This document shows positions 31,185 through 39,761 of a stretch of 40,995 nt of DNA, piece by piece. The position numbers and the translations under genes were made by a program. Within the stretch, counting starts at the first letter, position 1. Each line of letters begins with the position of its first letter. This DNA comes from Candidatus Stahliibacteriota bacterium (lineage in GTDB: Bacteria > Hydrothermota > UBA3073 > JACQXS01), in NCBI GenBank assembly GCA_016208615.1, contig JACQXS010000005.1, forward strand, positions 1 through 40,995, in the 5' to 3' direction. The notes under the pieces are model-generated. The model did no database searches. It had not been told where the DNA came from and saw nothing but the letters and a program-made list of their open reading frames with translations.

Positions 31185-34004
31185 ATGGCAAAAAAAGAAA
31201 TTAAAGAGGCCTTTTCTCAATTGTATTTAGCTAAAGCATTGGAAGGTGAAGTGCAGGGCTGGGTTGACCAGGGTTGGCCCGGGGTTACTCAAACTACGCT
31301 TGAGCTTTTCAATTATTGGTTTCAAAGAGAAGAATATACTGATGAGCGATTCTACGCTTGTCAAAGGCGAGCTATTGAGACAGTTGTATATTGCTATGAA
31401 ATATTGCAAGCAGGGACTCTGCAAGAGCTTTTTGAACGAGTAGCACCAGAAACTCTTTATCAACATCTACCATTAAAACAAGAAGTTGAAACTATACCCT
31501 TCACAAAATATGCTTTGAAGATGGCTACTGGTTCAGGCAAGACCTGGGTATTGGCATCTTTACTTGTGTGGCAATATTTTAATCGCATAAATAATGAAAG
31601 AGAAAAGAATTACTCTTGCCGATTTCTGGTAGTTACTCCGGGACATGAAGTATTAAATCGTTTGCTTGATTCTTTTAAGGGCAAGCGAGACCCCAAAACT
31701 GGGAACAGGAATCCAGAAGCCTCAGATTATAAGCGTTCTTTATTTATACCTGAAGGTGCAAATTGGAGGGACCGGTTTCATTTAGAGATACTTGAACCTG
31801 ATGATGTAAAATCAAATACTACTCCACCTGACGGGCCTTTTGTTTTTCTGACCAATTGGCAACAGTTCCGCTTAAAATCTACTGCTCCTGATTTATGGGC
31901 TCAACAGACAGGTGCGGATGTAGAAGAAATGCCGCGAGGAGAAATTATTTTGGATTTCCTTTCTAATTATCCTGACCTAATTATTATGAATGACGAGGCA
32001 CATCATGTGCATGGGAAAAAGGGTACAACAGGAGAAGAATTAAAATGGCGTCAGTTTATGAATATTCTTTATGACCGATTAAAAGAAAGCTATGGTGATA
32101 AGTTTGGTCCCTTCCTTCAAATAGATTATTCAGCCACTCCTTTTTATGGAAGCAGAGAGAAGCGGGAGTATTTCCCACATATTGTTTATGATTACGAGTT
32201 ATTAGTTGCGATGCAGGATATGTTGGTCAAGCAGCTTTTTTTAGAAGAGCGCCAATCTATTGGAGGTGAGTCTTTAGATGATTTGGACTTTCGTGCAGAA
32301 CGATGTGAACCAGAAGGTAGTCATCGGCGAGGTGAGATAAAATGTCTTTCAGCGGGACAGAAGCTACTTTTGGAAATTGGGCGTTTGAAACTGGAGCAAC
32401 TCTCCACAGAATTCAAAGAAAAAGGACTTAATAAAAAGTCTGTAATGATGGTACTTTGTGAGGACACCAAAGTGGCTGACTTGACAGCAGAACACTTTGC
32501 TACTCGGAATGATGAGCGCGGAAATTATTATGATGATAAACAAGTGATGGTTATTCATTCTGCTTTACCCGAGAAAAAGCTTGATGAAGCAAGATTACAA
32601 CTTGATAAAATTGATGTGGATGATGACCCACTTAGGGTAATTATTTCAGTCTTAATGTTACGAGAAGGATTTGATAAGAACAATATTTGTGTGACAGTAG
32701 TTTTAAGGGCAACTGAGGCAGACCTACTTTTGGAACAGATTGTTGGAAGAGGTTTAAGACTAATGTTTCCTGCATATTCTTTTCCAGAATTACAGGATGC
32801 GAAAAGAGATGCATTTTCCGAGATAAGAAGAAATAAGATTCCTTCTAACTCACTTGATTTTTTGTTTGTAGTTGAGCATCCCAGATTTAGGGCTTTTTAC
32901 GAGAGTCTAAAGCGTGAAGGATATGTTATCCCCGGAGGTGATACCAGTGGGACAACCTCAACTGGCGATTTAATGTCGGTAGATGCTATAACTGAGAGAA
33001 TTGAGAAATTTGACATTGCGTGGCCAATTCAAGTTTATGATGAAGGTCGTATGCCAGAGCTCTCACAAATAGATGTTGCTACTCTACCTAAATATGGTAA
33101 GGACTTTCGTCAGTTAAAAGAGTGGCTTTCTAAACTTATTGTTCAAGAGACCCATGTAGAGACTGGGAAGAAGACAAGAACTTGGAAATTAGATAATGAG
33201 TATTTTGACTTTTTTCATTTCTTAAGACAAGCATCAAAAGCGATAGCAACAAGAGGAAAAACTTCTATCTTGACAGCAAAACAGGCAGAGATTGCTGAGT
33301 TGATAGATAATTATGTATCAGAATACTGTTTTGGAGAGTCAATTGATTTTACACGACAAGAGAATTATTCTGTACTTAACTATAGTGATGTGTTTGACTA
33401 TATTGTTCAGACAGTTCATAAAGCAATCGTAAAACTAATTGAAGGTTACAAATATGAAGTGAAAGGAGTGTGGGGAAAACTATCAGAAGTGCCGAGAATT
33501 ATGGTGAGAGAGAGTAAATCTATAGAGACAGATAAAAGCATTTATCCGAGAATGGGGTATCAAATCAAAGGTGGAGGTTTTGAACGAGATTTTATGCTGG
33601 CTGTATTAAACCCATCAGCAGATGTTTTTTCATATGCTAAATTGGACAGGCGGCATAAGCTAAAAATTACTTATCGAGATGAAACCGGAATTTCAAGGAA
33701 TTATGAAGTGGATTTCGTTGTAAAGACGCCTGATAAAATGTACCTTGTAGAGACTAAAGCTGACAAGGATATTGAGAGTCCAAATGTGGCAGTCAAAGCA
33801 CGCGCAGCAGTGGCTTGGTGTGAACAAGCTTCAACACTTTTGCCACTAAAAGAGTATAATCAACCTCAGAATTGGGAATATTTAATATTATCCGAAGGTA
33901 TATTTAGCCAGAATCGTGGATTAGGGTTTGAAGGTTTTGTTTCCTTGTGTAGAGGGATGCGGGATAGAATTATTGCCCAAGCAGAAAGTAGGTTGTTTGT
34001 ATAG
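31185..34004 (+). CDS. DEAD/DEAH helicase-type restriction endonuclease subunit
   Basis: This is the restriction subunit of a type III-like restriction-modification pair (939 aa). It has an SF2 helicase core with Walker A ATGSGKT (114-120), motif II DEAH (270-273, 'NDEAHH'), motif VI 'QIVGRGLRLMF' (about 515-526), and a C-terminal PD-(D/E)xK-type nuclease with 'YEVDFVV' and 'LVETKA' (about 842-858). All key motifs are present and the frame is whole, so it appears intact while its methylase partner looks broken. An active nuclease without methylation would be expected to harm the cell, so it may be silent, or the host DNA may be protected by another enzyme. Confidence 0.9.
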   Translation: MAKKEIKEAFSQLYLAKALEGEVQGWVDQGWPGVTQTTLELFNYWFQREEYTDERFYACQRRAIETVVYCYEILQAGTLQELFERVAPETLYQHLPLKQEVETIPFTKYALKMATGSGKTWVLASLLVWQYFNRINNEREKNYSCRFLVVTPGHEVLNRLLDSFKGKRDPKTGNRNPEASDYKRSLFIPEGANWRDRFHLEILEPDDVKSNTTPPDGPFVFLTNWQQFRLKSTAPDLWAQQTGADVEEMPRGEIILDFLSNYPDLIIMNDEAHHVHGKKGTTGEELKWRQFMNILYDRLKESYGDKFGPFLQIDYSATPFYGSREKREYFPHIVYDYELLVAMQDMLVKQLFLEERQSIGGESLDDLDFRAERCEPEGSHRRGEIKCLSAGQKLLLEIGRLKLEQLSTEFKEKGLNKKSVMMVLCEDTKVADLTAEHFATRNDERGNYYDDKQVMVIHSALPEKKLDEARLQLDKIDVDDDPLRVIISVLMLREGFDKNNICVTVVLRATEADLLLEQIVGRGLRLMFPAYSFPELQDAKRDAFSEIRRNKIPSNSLDFLFVVEHPRFRAFYESLKREGYVIPGGDTSGTTSTGDLMSVDAITERIEKFDIAWPIQVYDEGRMPELSQIDVATLPKYGKDFRQLKEWLSKLIVQETHVETGKKTRTWKLDNEYFDFFHFLRQASKAIATRGKTSILTAKQAEIAELIDNYVSEYCFGESIDFTRQENYSVLNYSDVFDYIVQTVHKAIVKLIEGYKYEVKGVWGKLSEVPRIMVRESKSIETDKSIYPRMGYQIKGGGFERDFMLAVLNPSADVFSYAKLDRRHKLKITYRDETGISRNYEVDFVVKTPDKMYLVETKADKDIESPNVAVKARAAVAWCEQASTLLPLKEYNQPQNWEYLILSEGIFSQNRGLGFEGFVSLCRGMRDRIIAQAESRLFV

Positions 34005-34066
34005 TAAAAGTTAAGCTAAAAAATTATGGGATAGTTACATGGAATAGAAAAGAATAGAAAATCAAA

Positions 34067-35074
34067 ATGGATAGGTACTCGCGGCAGATATTATTTGATA
34101 AGATAGGGGAGAAGGGGCAAAAGAAATTATTGAATAGTAAAGTAACCATTATTGGTTGCGGTGCATTAGGGACTGTAATTGCTAATAATTTAACCCGTGC
34201 TGGAATTGGGTATTTGCGAATTATTGACCGCGATATTGTGGAGCTTAATAATTTACAGCGTCAAATGTTGTTTGACGAGACAGATGCTAATGCTTCTTTA
34301 CCAAAAGCAATAGCTGCGGTTAATAAATTAAGCCAAATCAACTCAACTATTAAGATAGATGGTGAAGTAGCGGATGTAAATTACAAAAATGTTGACGAAC
34401 TGATAAAAGATGTAGATATAGTGTTAGATGGGTTAGATAATATGGAGACAAGGTTTTTGATTAACGAGGCGTGTGTTAAGAATAATATTCCTTGGGTATA
34501 TGGGGCAGCAGTAGGGGCTATTGGGTCAACGATGACTATAATCCCGGGTAAAACTGCTTGTCTTAATTGTATAATTGGTGAATTGCCCTCCCCGGGAACA
34601 TTACCTACCTGCGAAAGTGTAGGCGTGTTAAATACAATTACTAACATTATTGCTTCTCTTGAGACTACGGAGGCATTGAAGTTCTTGGTAGGTGAGCCGG
34701 TGAATAAAGATTTAATTTTTATTGATGCTTGGGACACGAGTTTTGATAAATTGAAGATTAAAAGATTAGATAACTGTTCTGTCTGTTGTAAGAAGGAGTT
34801 CAAAACACGGGAAGCCAAAGGAACTATTCTAACAACGGTTTGTTGTGGTAGGGATGCAGTGCAAATAAGACCACCAAAAGAAATAACTATTCCATTAGAA
34901 GACTTGCGAATATCATTAGAAAAGTTAGGGGAAGTAGTTTTTAAGGGATATTTATTAGTATTTAAGATAGATAAATATGAGATGATAATTTTTCCAGATG
35001 CAAGAGTTATTGTAAAAGGCACAAGAGATGAATCTATAGCCCGGAGTCTTTATGCCAAATATATTGGTTTGTAA
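34067..35074 (+). CDS. ThiF/MoeB/HesA-family E1-like adenylyltransferase
   Basis: This E1-like enzyme adenylates the C-terminus of ubiquitin-like sulfur carriers. The 335-aa sequence has the nucleotide motif 'VTIIGCGALGTVIANNLTRAGIG', 'RIIDRDIVELNNLQRQ' (Arg and Asp of the active site), 'VYGAAVGAIGSTMTIIPG', and two Cys pairs (CxxC at 'ACLNCIIG' and 'CSVCCKK'), probably for structural zinc. It has a C-terminal extension of about 90 residues and no rhodanese domain. It fits the two carriers at 28545-29104. No ribosome site is visible. A repeat-rich 160-bp gap follows. Confidence 0.88.
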   Translation: MDRYSRQILFDKIGEKGQKKLLNSKVTIIGCGALGTVIANNLTRAGIGYLRIIDRDIVELNNLQRQMLFDETDANASLPKAIAAVNKLSQINSTIKIDGEVADVNYKNVDELIKDVDIVLDGLDNMETRFLINEACVKNNIPWVYGAAVGAIGSTMTIIPGKTACLNCIIGELPSPGTLPTCESVGVLNTITNIIASLETTEALKFLVGEPVNKDLIFIDAWDTSFDKLKIKRLDNCSVCCKKEFKTREAKGTILTTVCCGRDAVQIRPPKEITIPLEDLRISLEKLGEVVFKGYLLVFKIDKYEMIIFPDARVIVKGTRDESIARSLYAKYIGL

Positions 35075-35089
35075 GAGAAGTAAAATGAT

Positions 35090-35220
35090 GAGAAATTCTA
35101 AATCCGAAACCCTAAATCCTAAACAAATCCCAATTTTCCAAATCCCAAAACAGTTTAGGACATTTGGATTTTGGGATTTAGATATTGTTTAGAATTTAGT
35201 GCTTGGGATTTAGGATTTAT
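35090..35220 (+). repeat. AT-rich interspersed palindromic repeat between thiF-like and PLP enzyme genes
   Basis: The gap is filled by nested dyads made of AAATCC/GGATTT words. The clearest is AAATCCCAAAA (35140-35150) with TTTTGGGATTT (35169-35179); AAATCCTAAAC and GTTTAGAATTT lie outside it. It looks like a mobile or hairpin repeat unit. No promoter is clear here, so the downstream genes may depend on this region or on read-through. Confidence 0.75.
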
Positions 35221-35234
35221 TGGGAGGAGGTAAG

Positions 35235-36407
35235 ATGAAAGAATTAGGTTTCTCAACAAAGGCGATTCATTCAGGTCAACCACCAGACCCTACAACGGGT
35301 GCGATTCTTGTGCCTATCTATCAGACGACTACATATGTTCAGAAAGAGGTAGGCAAGGATAAGGGCTATACATATAGTAGGGGTGGTAATCCAACAGTCA
35401 AGGCATTGGAATCGAATATAGCTGATTTAGAGGGCGGATTAGCTGGGACTGCTTTTGCATCGGGGATGGCGGCGATATCGGCTATTATGGCTTTATTTAA
35501 GGCGGGTGACCATATTATAGTATCCGAGGTTGTTTATGGAGGGACGCCAAGGTTATGTAATTCTATTCTGACAAATTATGGGATGGAATTCTCATACATA
35601 GACACTTCAGAGGCTAGTAATGTTGAAAAGACTATAAAAAGAAATACGAAAATGGTATTTATAGAAACACCGGGCAACCCGACTATGAAGATTTCAGATA
35701 TTAAGGAGATAGCCAAGGTTGTAGGGCGGGTGCAAGACCCGCCCCTACTTGTGGTAGATAATACATTTCCGACCCCGTATTTTCAACAGCCATTTAAGTT
35801 AGGAGCGGATTTAGTGATGCACTCTACGACTAAATATCTTGATGGTCACAATGCTACAATAGGCGGGATAGTCATTTCCAAGACCCCTGAAATAGATGAA
35901 AGGTTAAAGTTTATCCAAAAATCAGTCGGTGCTGTGCTTTCACCTTTTAATGCGTGGCTCACCATTATGGGAATAAAGACGCTTGCTTTGAGGATGGAGC
36001 GTCATAACTTAAATGCTCTGGGGGTGGCAAAGTTTCTTAAACAGCATCAAAAGGTGTGTAGTGTTTTTTATCCAGGACTGCCTGACCACCCTCAACACGC
36101 TATTGTGAAAAAGCAGATGACAGGGATTGGCGGAATGATTGCTTTTGAACTGCATGGTGGAGTAGAGGCGGGTAAAAAGTTGATGAAATCAGTTAAGGTG
36201 TGTTCATTGGCAGAAAATCTTGGCTCTTGTGAGACTTTGATTACTCATCCGGCTACTATGACGCATGCTGAAATTCCTAAAGAAAAGAGAGAAAAAATTG
36301 GCATCACGGATGGACTGGTGAGAATATCAGTAGGACTTGAAGATGTAGAAGATATAATAAATGATTTAGATAATGCTTTAAAGGGGGGTATAAATTATGT
36401 CAGATAA
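35235..36407 (+). CDS. Cys/Met-metabolism PLP-dependent enzyme (cystathionine synthase/lyase type)
   Basis: This PLP enzyme of the cystathionine gamma-synthase/gamma-lyase/methionine gamma-lyase family has 390 aa from the ATG at 35235 (ribosome site GGGAGGAGGT; the ORF-track TTG start lies in it). It has the start 'TKAIHSGQ', '[10 protein letters not shown]', 'ASGMAAISA', 'IETPGNPT', 'VVDNTF' and the PLP lysine K200 in '[10 protein letters not shown]'. Reaction type cannot be read from sequence alone; gamma-lyase, gamma-synthase or sulfhydrylase are possible. About nine extra residues (163-171, 'VGRVQDPPL') just before 'LVVDNTF' are coded by a palindromic element. It overlaps thi4 by 11 bp. 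Confidence 0.88.
   Translation: MKELGFSTKAIHSGQPPDPTTGAILVPIYQTTTYVQKEVGKDKGYTYSRGGNPTVKALESNIADLEGGLAGTAFASGMAAISAIMALFKAGDHIIVSEVVYGGTPRLCNSILTNYGMEFSYIDTSEASNVEKTIKRNTKMVFIETPGNPTMKISDIKEIAKVVGRVQDPPLLVVDNTFPTPYFQQPFKLGADLVMHSTTKYLDGHNATIGGIVISKTPEIDERLKFIQKSVGAVLSPFNAWLTIMGIKTLALRMERHNLNALGVAKFLKQHQKVCSVFYPGLPDHPQHAIVKKQMTGIGGMIAFELHGGVEAGKKLMKSVKVCSLAENLGSCETLITHPATMTHAEIPKEKREKIGITDGLVRISVGLEDVEDIINDLDNALKGGINYVR
35721..35747 (+). repeat. Palindromic element inserted in PLP enzyme gene
   Basis: GTAGGGCGGGT and ACCCGCCCCTAC pair with a single-base bulge around GCAAG. It is 27 bp, nine codons, so the frame is kept. Its ends match the 1935-1963 element. Confidence 0.85.
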
Positions 36408-37185
36408 GAAGATATTTGCTAATGTGGGGGAGAAGGAAGTAACAAGGGCGATTGTGGGTGAGTTTTTGAAACAGTTTAGTGATTATGCAGAAAGTGATGT
36501 TATTATTATAGGTGCTGGACCGAGTGGTCTGATGGCGGGTAAGGAACTGGCATCTAAAGGCGTAAAGACGCTTATTGTGGAGCGGAATAATTATTTAGGT
36601 GGCGGCTTCTGGATAGGCGGCTATTTAATGAATAAAGTAACGGTGAGAGCTCCTGGTCAGGAAGTGCTTACTGAGCTGGGGATTCCGTTTAATGAGGTTT
36701 ATGAAGGGTTATTTGTGGCTGATGGTCCACATGCTTGTTCTAAACTAATAGCCGCTGCCTGTGATGCGGGAGTAAAGTTTGCTAATATGACTGTATTTGA
36801 TGATGTGGTGTTGCGTGAAAATAATAGGGTTGCTGGGGTAGTTATTAATTGGACACCGGTACAAGCATTACCAAGAGAAATTACTTGTGTTGACCCGGTG
36901 GCTTTAGAATGTAAATTAGTCATAGATGCGACGGGGCATGATGCGTTTGTAATTAAGAGACTTGAATCCCGTGGACTAATAAAAACAGTAGGCTATGGAG
37001 CGATGTGGGTGACAAGGTCAGAAGATTTAGTTGTTGAACATACGGGAGAAGCGTATCCCGGAGTAATTGTAATGGGGATGGCTGTTTCAACAATATATGG
37101 GCTTCCAAGAATGGGCCCTACTTTTGGAGCTATGCTTTTATCAGGGAAAAGGGGAGCAGAAATTGCATTGGAGAAGCTTAAATAA
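36397..37185 (+). CDS. thi4: Thi4-family thiazole synthase
   Basis: Thi4 makes the ADP-thiazole precursor of thiamine from NAD, glycine and a sulfur source. The 262-aa protein has the FAD/NAD-binding motif '[22 protein letters not shown]', 'GGGFWIGG', 'VIDATGHDA' and the C-terminal '[14 protein letters not shown]'. At the position that is His in archaeal sulfide-using Thi4 ('GLHVDP') and Cys in the self-sacrificing yeast enzyme, this protein has Cys164 ('ITCVDP'). The start has AAGGGGGGT upstream and overlaps the PLP enzyme. It joins the run of sulfur-related genes. Confidence 0.9.
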   Translation: MSDKKIFANVGEKEVTRAIVGEFLKQFSDYAESDVIIIGAGPSGLMAGKELASKGVKTLIVERNNYLGGGFWIGGYLMNKVTVRAPGQEVLTELGIPFNEVYEGLFVADGPHACSKLIAAACDAGVKFANMTVFDDVVLRENNRVAGVVINWTPVQALPREITCVDPVALECKLVIDATGHDAFVIKRLESRGLIKTVGYGAMWVTRSEDLVVEHTGEAYPGVIVMGMAVSTIYGLPRMGPTFGAMLLSGKRGAEIALEKLK

Positions 37186-38042
37186 TGCATATCCCGGATT
37201 GCATTTATCTGTATAATGGAAGTGATGCAAGTAGCTTGAACTTGGAGGAAATAGCAGAATATGTGAAAGAGAGATTGGGGAATATAGAGATAAAAGTAAG
37301 AGAAGATTTTATATCTTTCCATCTCCATACTTATGCAAATATATTGGCGGAGAAATTAGCTTTAAGCAGGGTGCGTAAAATAGATACTAAAGAACAGAAG
37401 ATTAGCCCTTTGCAGATGGAGGTTGAGTATGAGAGGAAGAATTTGTTTTCTAAGACTTTTGGGGTTCTGTATGATGGGTTTAAGCTTATGGTTCTTTTCT
37501 CTGAGATGATTACTGAAAAAGAGTCTGATTTAGCACATTGTCATATAATTTTGACTAATCAATTGTTTGGGACTTGGGATGAAAGTGATTGTCGTTATCA
37601 TATAAGAGTGAGTATATATGGGTTTCCATCAATTATTTCGACTACGGGTATTGTAGAAGCACCAGCTAAACCGAGAGAGTTTTATTTGAGCCAGAGAATG
37701 GGTGCGGATACGATTACTTTGGAAAAGGAATTCAAAGGAAAGTTTATTGATTATAATGACTATCGGATGACAGAAATAATGAAGGGCTATGTAATGCAGG
37801 CTCTATTTTTTCATATCACAGGTAATCCATTTTGTGAGGATAGAAGTTGTCGGTTATATAATGCACATTGGCAAGAAGAAGTAATCCATGCACAGATAAG
37901 AGCAGAGCGGAAATCCCGCTTGTCCTGCTTGTCCCGCTTCGGCGGTGGCTCCATCGGTGGCTCCGGCGGGACAGGAGAGCAAGAGTTTTGTGAATATCAT
38001 CAACAGGTGTTAGCTAATATAAAGAAGGGAAAATTAGGATGA
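37185..38042 (+). CDS. DUF6775-like protein (putative metallopeptidase), with C-terminal insert
   Basis: This 285-residue soluble protein contains 'HCHIILTNQLFGTWDESDCRYHIRVSIYGFPSIISTTGIVEAPAKPREFYL', 'GKFIDYNDYRMTEIMKGYVMQALFFHITGNPFCEDRSCRLYNAHWQEEVIHAQ' and the tail 'EFCEYHQQVLANI'. I recognise this as DUF6775, which is annotated as a putative metallopeptidase; that function is not proven, and I do not see a classical HExxH. Between 'RAERK' and 'EQEFCE' about 23 residues (244-266, Ser/Gly-rich) come from a palindromic element. Its ATG is coupled to the stop of thi4, and it overlaps the next gene by 4 bp. Confidence 0.6.
   Translation: MHIPDCIYLYNGSDASSLNLEEIAEYVKERLGNIEIKVREDFISFHLHTYANILAEKLALSRVRKIDTKEQKISPLQMEVEYERKNLFSKTFGVLYDGFKLMVLFSEMITEKESDLAHCHIILTNQLFGTWDESDCRYHIRVSIYGFPSIISTTGIVEAPAKPREFYLSQRMGADTITLEKEFKGKFIDYNDYRMTEIMKGYVMQALFFHITGNPFCEDRSCRLYNAHWQEEVIHAQIRAERKSRLSCLSRFGGGSIGGSGGTGEQEFCEYHQQVLANIKKGKLG
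37914..37982 (+). repeat. Palindromic element inserted in DUF6775-like gene
   Basis: TGTCCCGC (37930-37937) pairs with GCGGGACA (37966-37973), and CCCGCTTGTCC units repeat on the left side, with GGTGGCTCC twice in the loop. It codes for a Ser/Gly-rich insert and keeps the frame. Confidence 0.8.
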
Positions 38043-38515
38043 AACATTCATTAAAAGTAGGAATGAGTTTTGGCTTAACATCGGGAGTAATTACTACATT
38101 AGGGATGATAGTAGGACTGCATTCAAGTACACATTCAAGACTTGTTGTTATAAGTGGTATACTTCTTATAGCCATAACGGATGCACTTTCAGATGCAATG
38201 GGGACTCATATTTCTGAGGAGTCGGAGAATACGCACTCTTCAAAAGAAATATGGGAAGCAACATTTGCTACCTTTCTCTCTAAATTTATTTTCGCTTTAA
38301 CATTTATTGTGCCTGTTTTATTATTTCGGCTTTCTGTGGCTATTGTAGTATGTATAGTTTGGGGACTATCTTTACTTACATTATTTAGCTTATATATTGC
38401 AAAACAACAAGGACAAAAAGGTTATATAGTCGCGTTGGAGCATTTGGCTATTGTGATAGTAGTTATCATTATAACTCATTTGATAGGTGATAAATTTGCA
38501 AGTTTTATGGGTTAA
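38039..38515 (+). CDS. VIT/CCC1-like membrane protein
   Basis: This 158-residue membrane protein has about five hydrophobic segments. 'SGVITTLGMIVGLHSSTHS' and 'AITDALSDAMGTHISEESE' resemble the first half of VIT1/CCC1-type iron/manganese transporters, where the 'D..S..LG.yis..SE' region follows the first helices and acidic residues bind metal. It lacks the long cytoplasmic metal-binding domain of eukaryotic VIT1. Metal export or storage next to cysteine desulfurase would make sense but is inference. It overlaps the DUF6775-like gene and is followed by the cysteine desulfurase. Confidence 0.7.
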   Translation: MKHSLKVGMSFGLTSGVITTLGMIVGLHSSTHSRLVVISGILLIAITDALSDAMGTHISEESENTHSSKEIWEATFATFLSKFIFALTFIVPVLLFRLSVAIVVCIVWGLSLLTLFSLYIAKQQGQKGYIVALEHLAIVIVVIIITHLIGDKFASFMG

Positions 38516-38530
38516 TTGGAAGGAGGCAAT

Positions 38531-39691
38531 ATGAGTAGAGTTATCTATTTAGACCATAATGCTACTACCCCTACTGATACAAGGGTAGTAGAGGCAATGG
38601 GGACTTATTTTAATGAACAGTATGCTAATCCGTCGAGTATTTATAAATTCGCACAAGAGGCGAACGAGGCAAAAGAAATAGCCAGAGATAAGGTGGCACA
38701 AATTATAGGTGCCAAGCCCAATGAAATAGTATTTACATCAGGTGGCACAGAGGCGGATAATTTTGCGATTAAAGGAGTAGCTTTTGCGAATCGGAATAAG
38801 GGAAATCATATAATAACGAGTAAAATAGAACATCCTGCTGTTCTCAATACCTGTAAGTGGCTGGAAAAACAAGGATTTGAAATAACATATATCGGTGTAG
38901 ATAAGTATGGGATAGTAGATTTGGATGAACTTGCATCTACAATTACAGATAAAACAATACTAATTACCATAATGCATGCTAATAATGAAATAGGAACAAT
39001 TGAACCCATATCAGAAATGACTAAAATTGCTAAACAAAAGGGGGTGTATTTTCATACTGATGCGGTTCAGACGGTAGGTAAAATTACTACGGATGTGAAT
39101 GAACTTGGGGTAGATTTGTTGTCGCTGTCAGGACATAAGTTTTATGGACCAAAAGGTATAGGGGCGATTTATATAAGAAAAGGAACAAAAATTGATAGCT
39201 TTATACACGGTGGACATCATGAATATAATAGAAGAGCAGGGACAGAAAATATGCCAGGAATTGTTGGATTGGGTAAGGCATGTGAGATTGCTATAAAAGA
39301 GCGAGAGACAGATGAGAAGAGAATAAAAATTTTGCGTGATAGATTATATAATGGAATAGCAGCAGCAATACCGGATATTATCTTAAACGGTCATCCAAAG
39401 CATAGGATAGCGGGAACACTGAATATTTGTGTAAAGTATGTGGAAGGCGAATCAATGTTGTTGAATTTGGATTTGGAAGGTATTGCGGCATCAAGTGGCA
39501 GTGCTTGTGCATCTGGGTCTTTAGAACCCTCGCATGTGCTGCTGGCTATTGGAGTAGCACCTGAATTAGCACACGGGTCACTTAGATTTAGTATGGGACA
39601 TAATAATACAGAGGCAGATATAGATAGAGTAATAGAGGTTCTGCCACCTATAGTTAAGAAACTCAGAGCAATGTCACCTTTTGGAAAATAA
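38531..39691 (+). CDS. NifS/IscS-family cysteine desulfurase
   Basis: This PLP enzyme removes sulfur from cysteine and carries it as persulfide for Fe-S clusters or sulfur carriers. The 386-aa protein starts 'MSRVIYLDHNATTPTD'. I chose the ATG at 38531 because GGAAGGAGGC precedes it; the ORF track's start is upstream in the ribosome site. It has 'TSGGTEADNFAIKG', 'HTDAVQTVGK', the PLP lysine in 'SLSGHKFYGPKG', and the catalytic Cys loop 'SSGSACASGSLEPSHVLLA', which is the NifS-like group I form. It is the only desulfurase in the window, so it may also feed the IscU-like scaffold 34 kb away. Confidence 0.93.
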   Translation: MSRVIYLDHNATTPTDTRVVEAMGTYFNEQYANPSSIYKFAQEANEAKEIARDKVAQIIGAKPNEIVFTSGGTEADNFAIKGVAFANRNKGNHIITSKIEHPAVLNTCKWLEKQGFEITYIGVDKYGIVDLDELASTITDKTILITIMHANNEIGTIEPISEMTKIAKQKGVYFHTDAVQTVGKITTDVNELGVDLLSLSGHKFYGPKGIGAIYIRKGTKIDSFIHGGHHEYNRRAGTENMPGIVGLGKACEIAIKERETDEKRIKILRDRLYNGIAAAIPDIILNGHPKHRIAGTLNICVKYVEGESMLLNLDLEGIAASSGSACASGSLEPSHVLLAIGVAPELAHGSLRFSMGHNNTEADIDRVIEVLPPIVKKLRAMSPFGK

Positions 39692-39724
39692 AATAGAATT
39701 TAGAATAATAGATGATATTTTTTC

Positions 39725-39752
39725 TTGACAAGCAAGTTTTTTATATTATTTT
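39725..39752 (+). promoter_or_regulatory. Ribosomal protein operon promoter, leaderless type
   Basis: TTGACA (39725-39730), 16 bp, TATTTT (39747-39752), then 9 nt to the rplM ATG at 39762 with no ribosome site. Confidence 0.6.
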
Positions 39753-39761
39753 ATCTCAATT

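Noticed and set aside
34381-35022. Long minus-strand ORF of 213 aa
   Set aside because: It is a shadow of the E1-like gene, which has strong family motifs on the plus strand.
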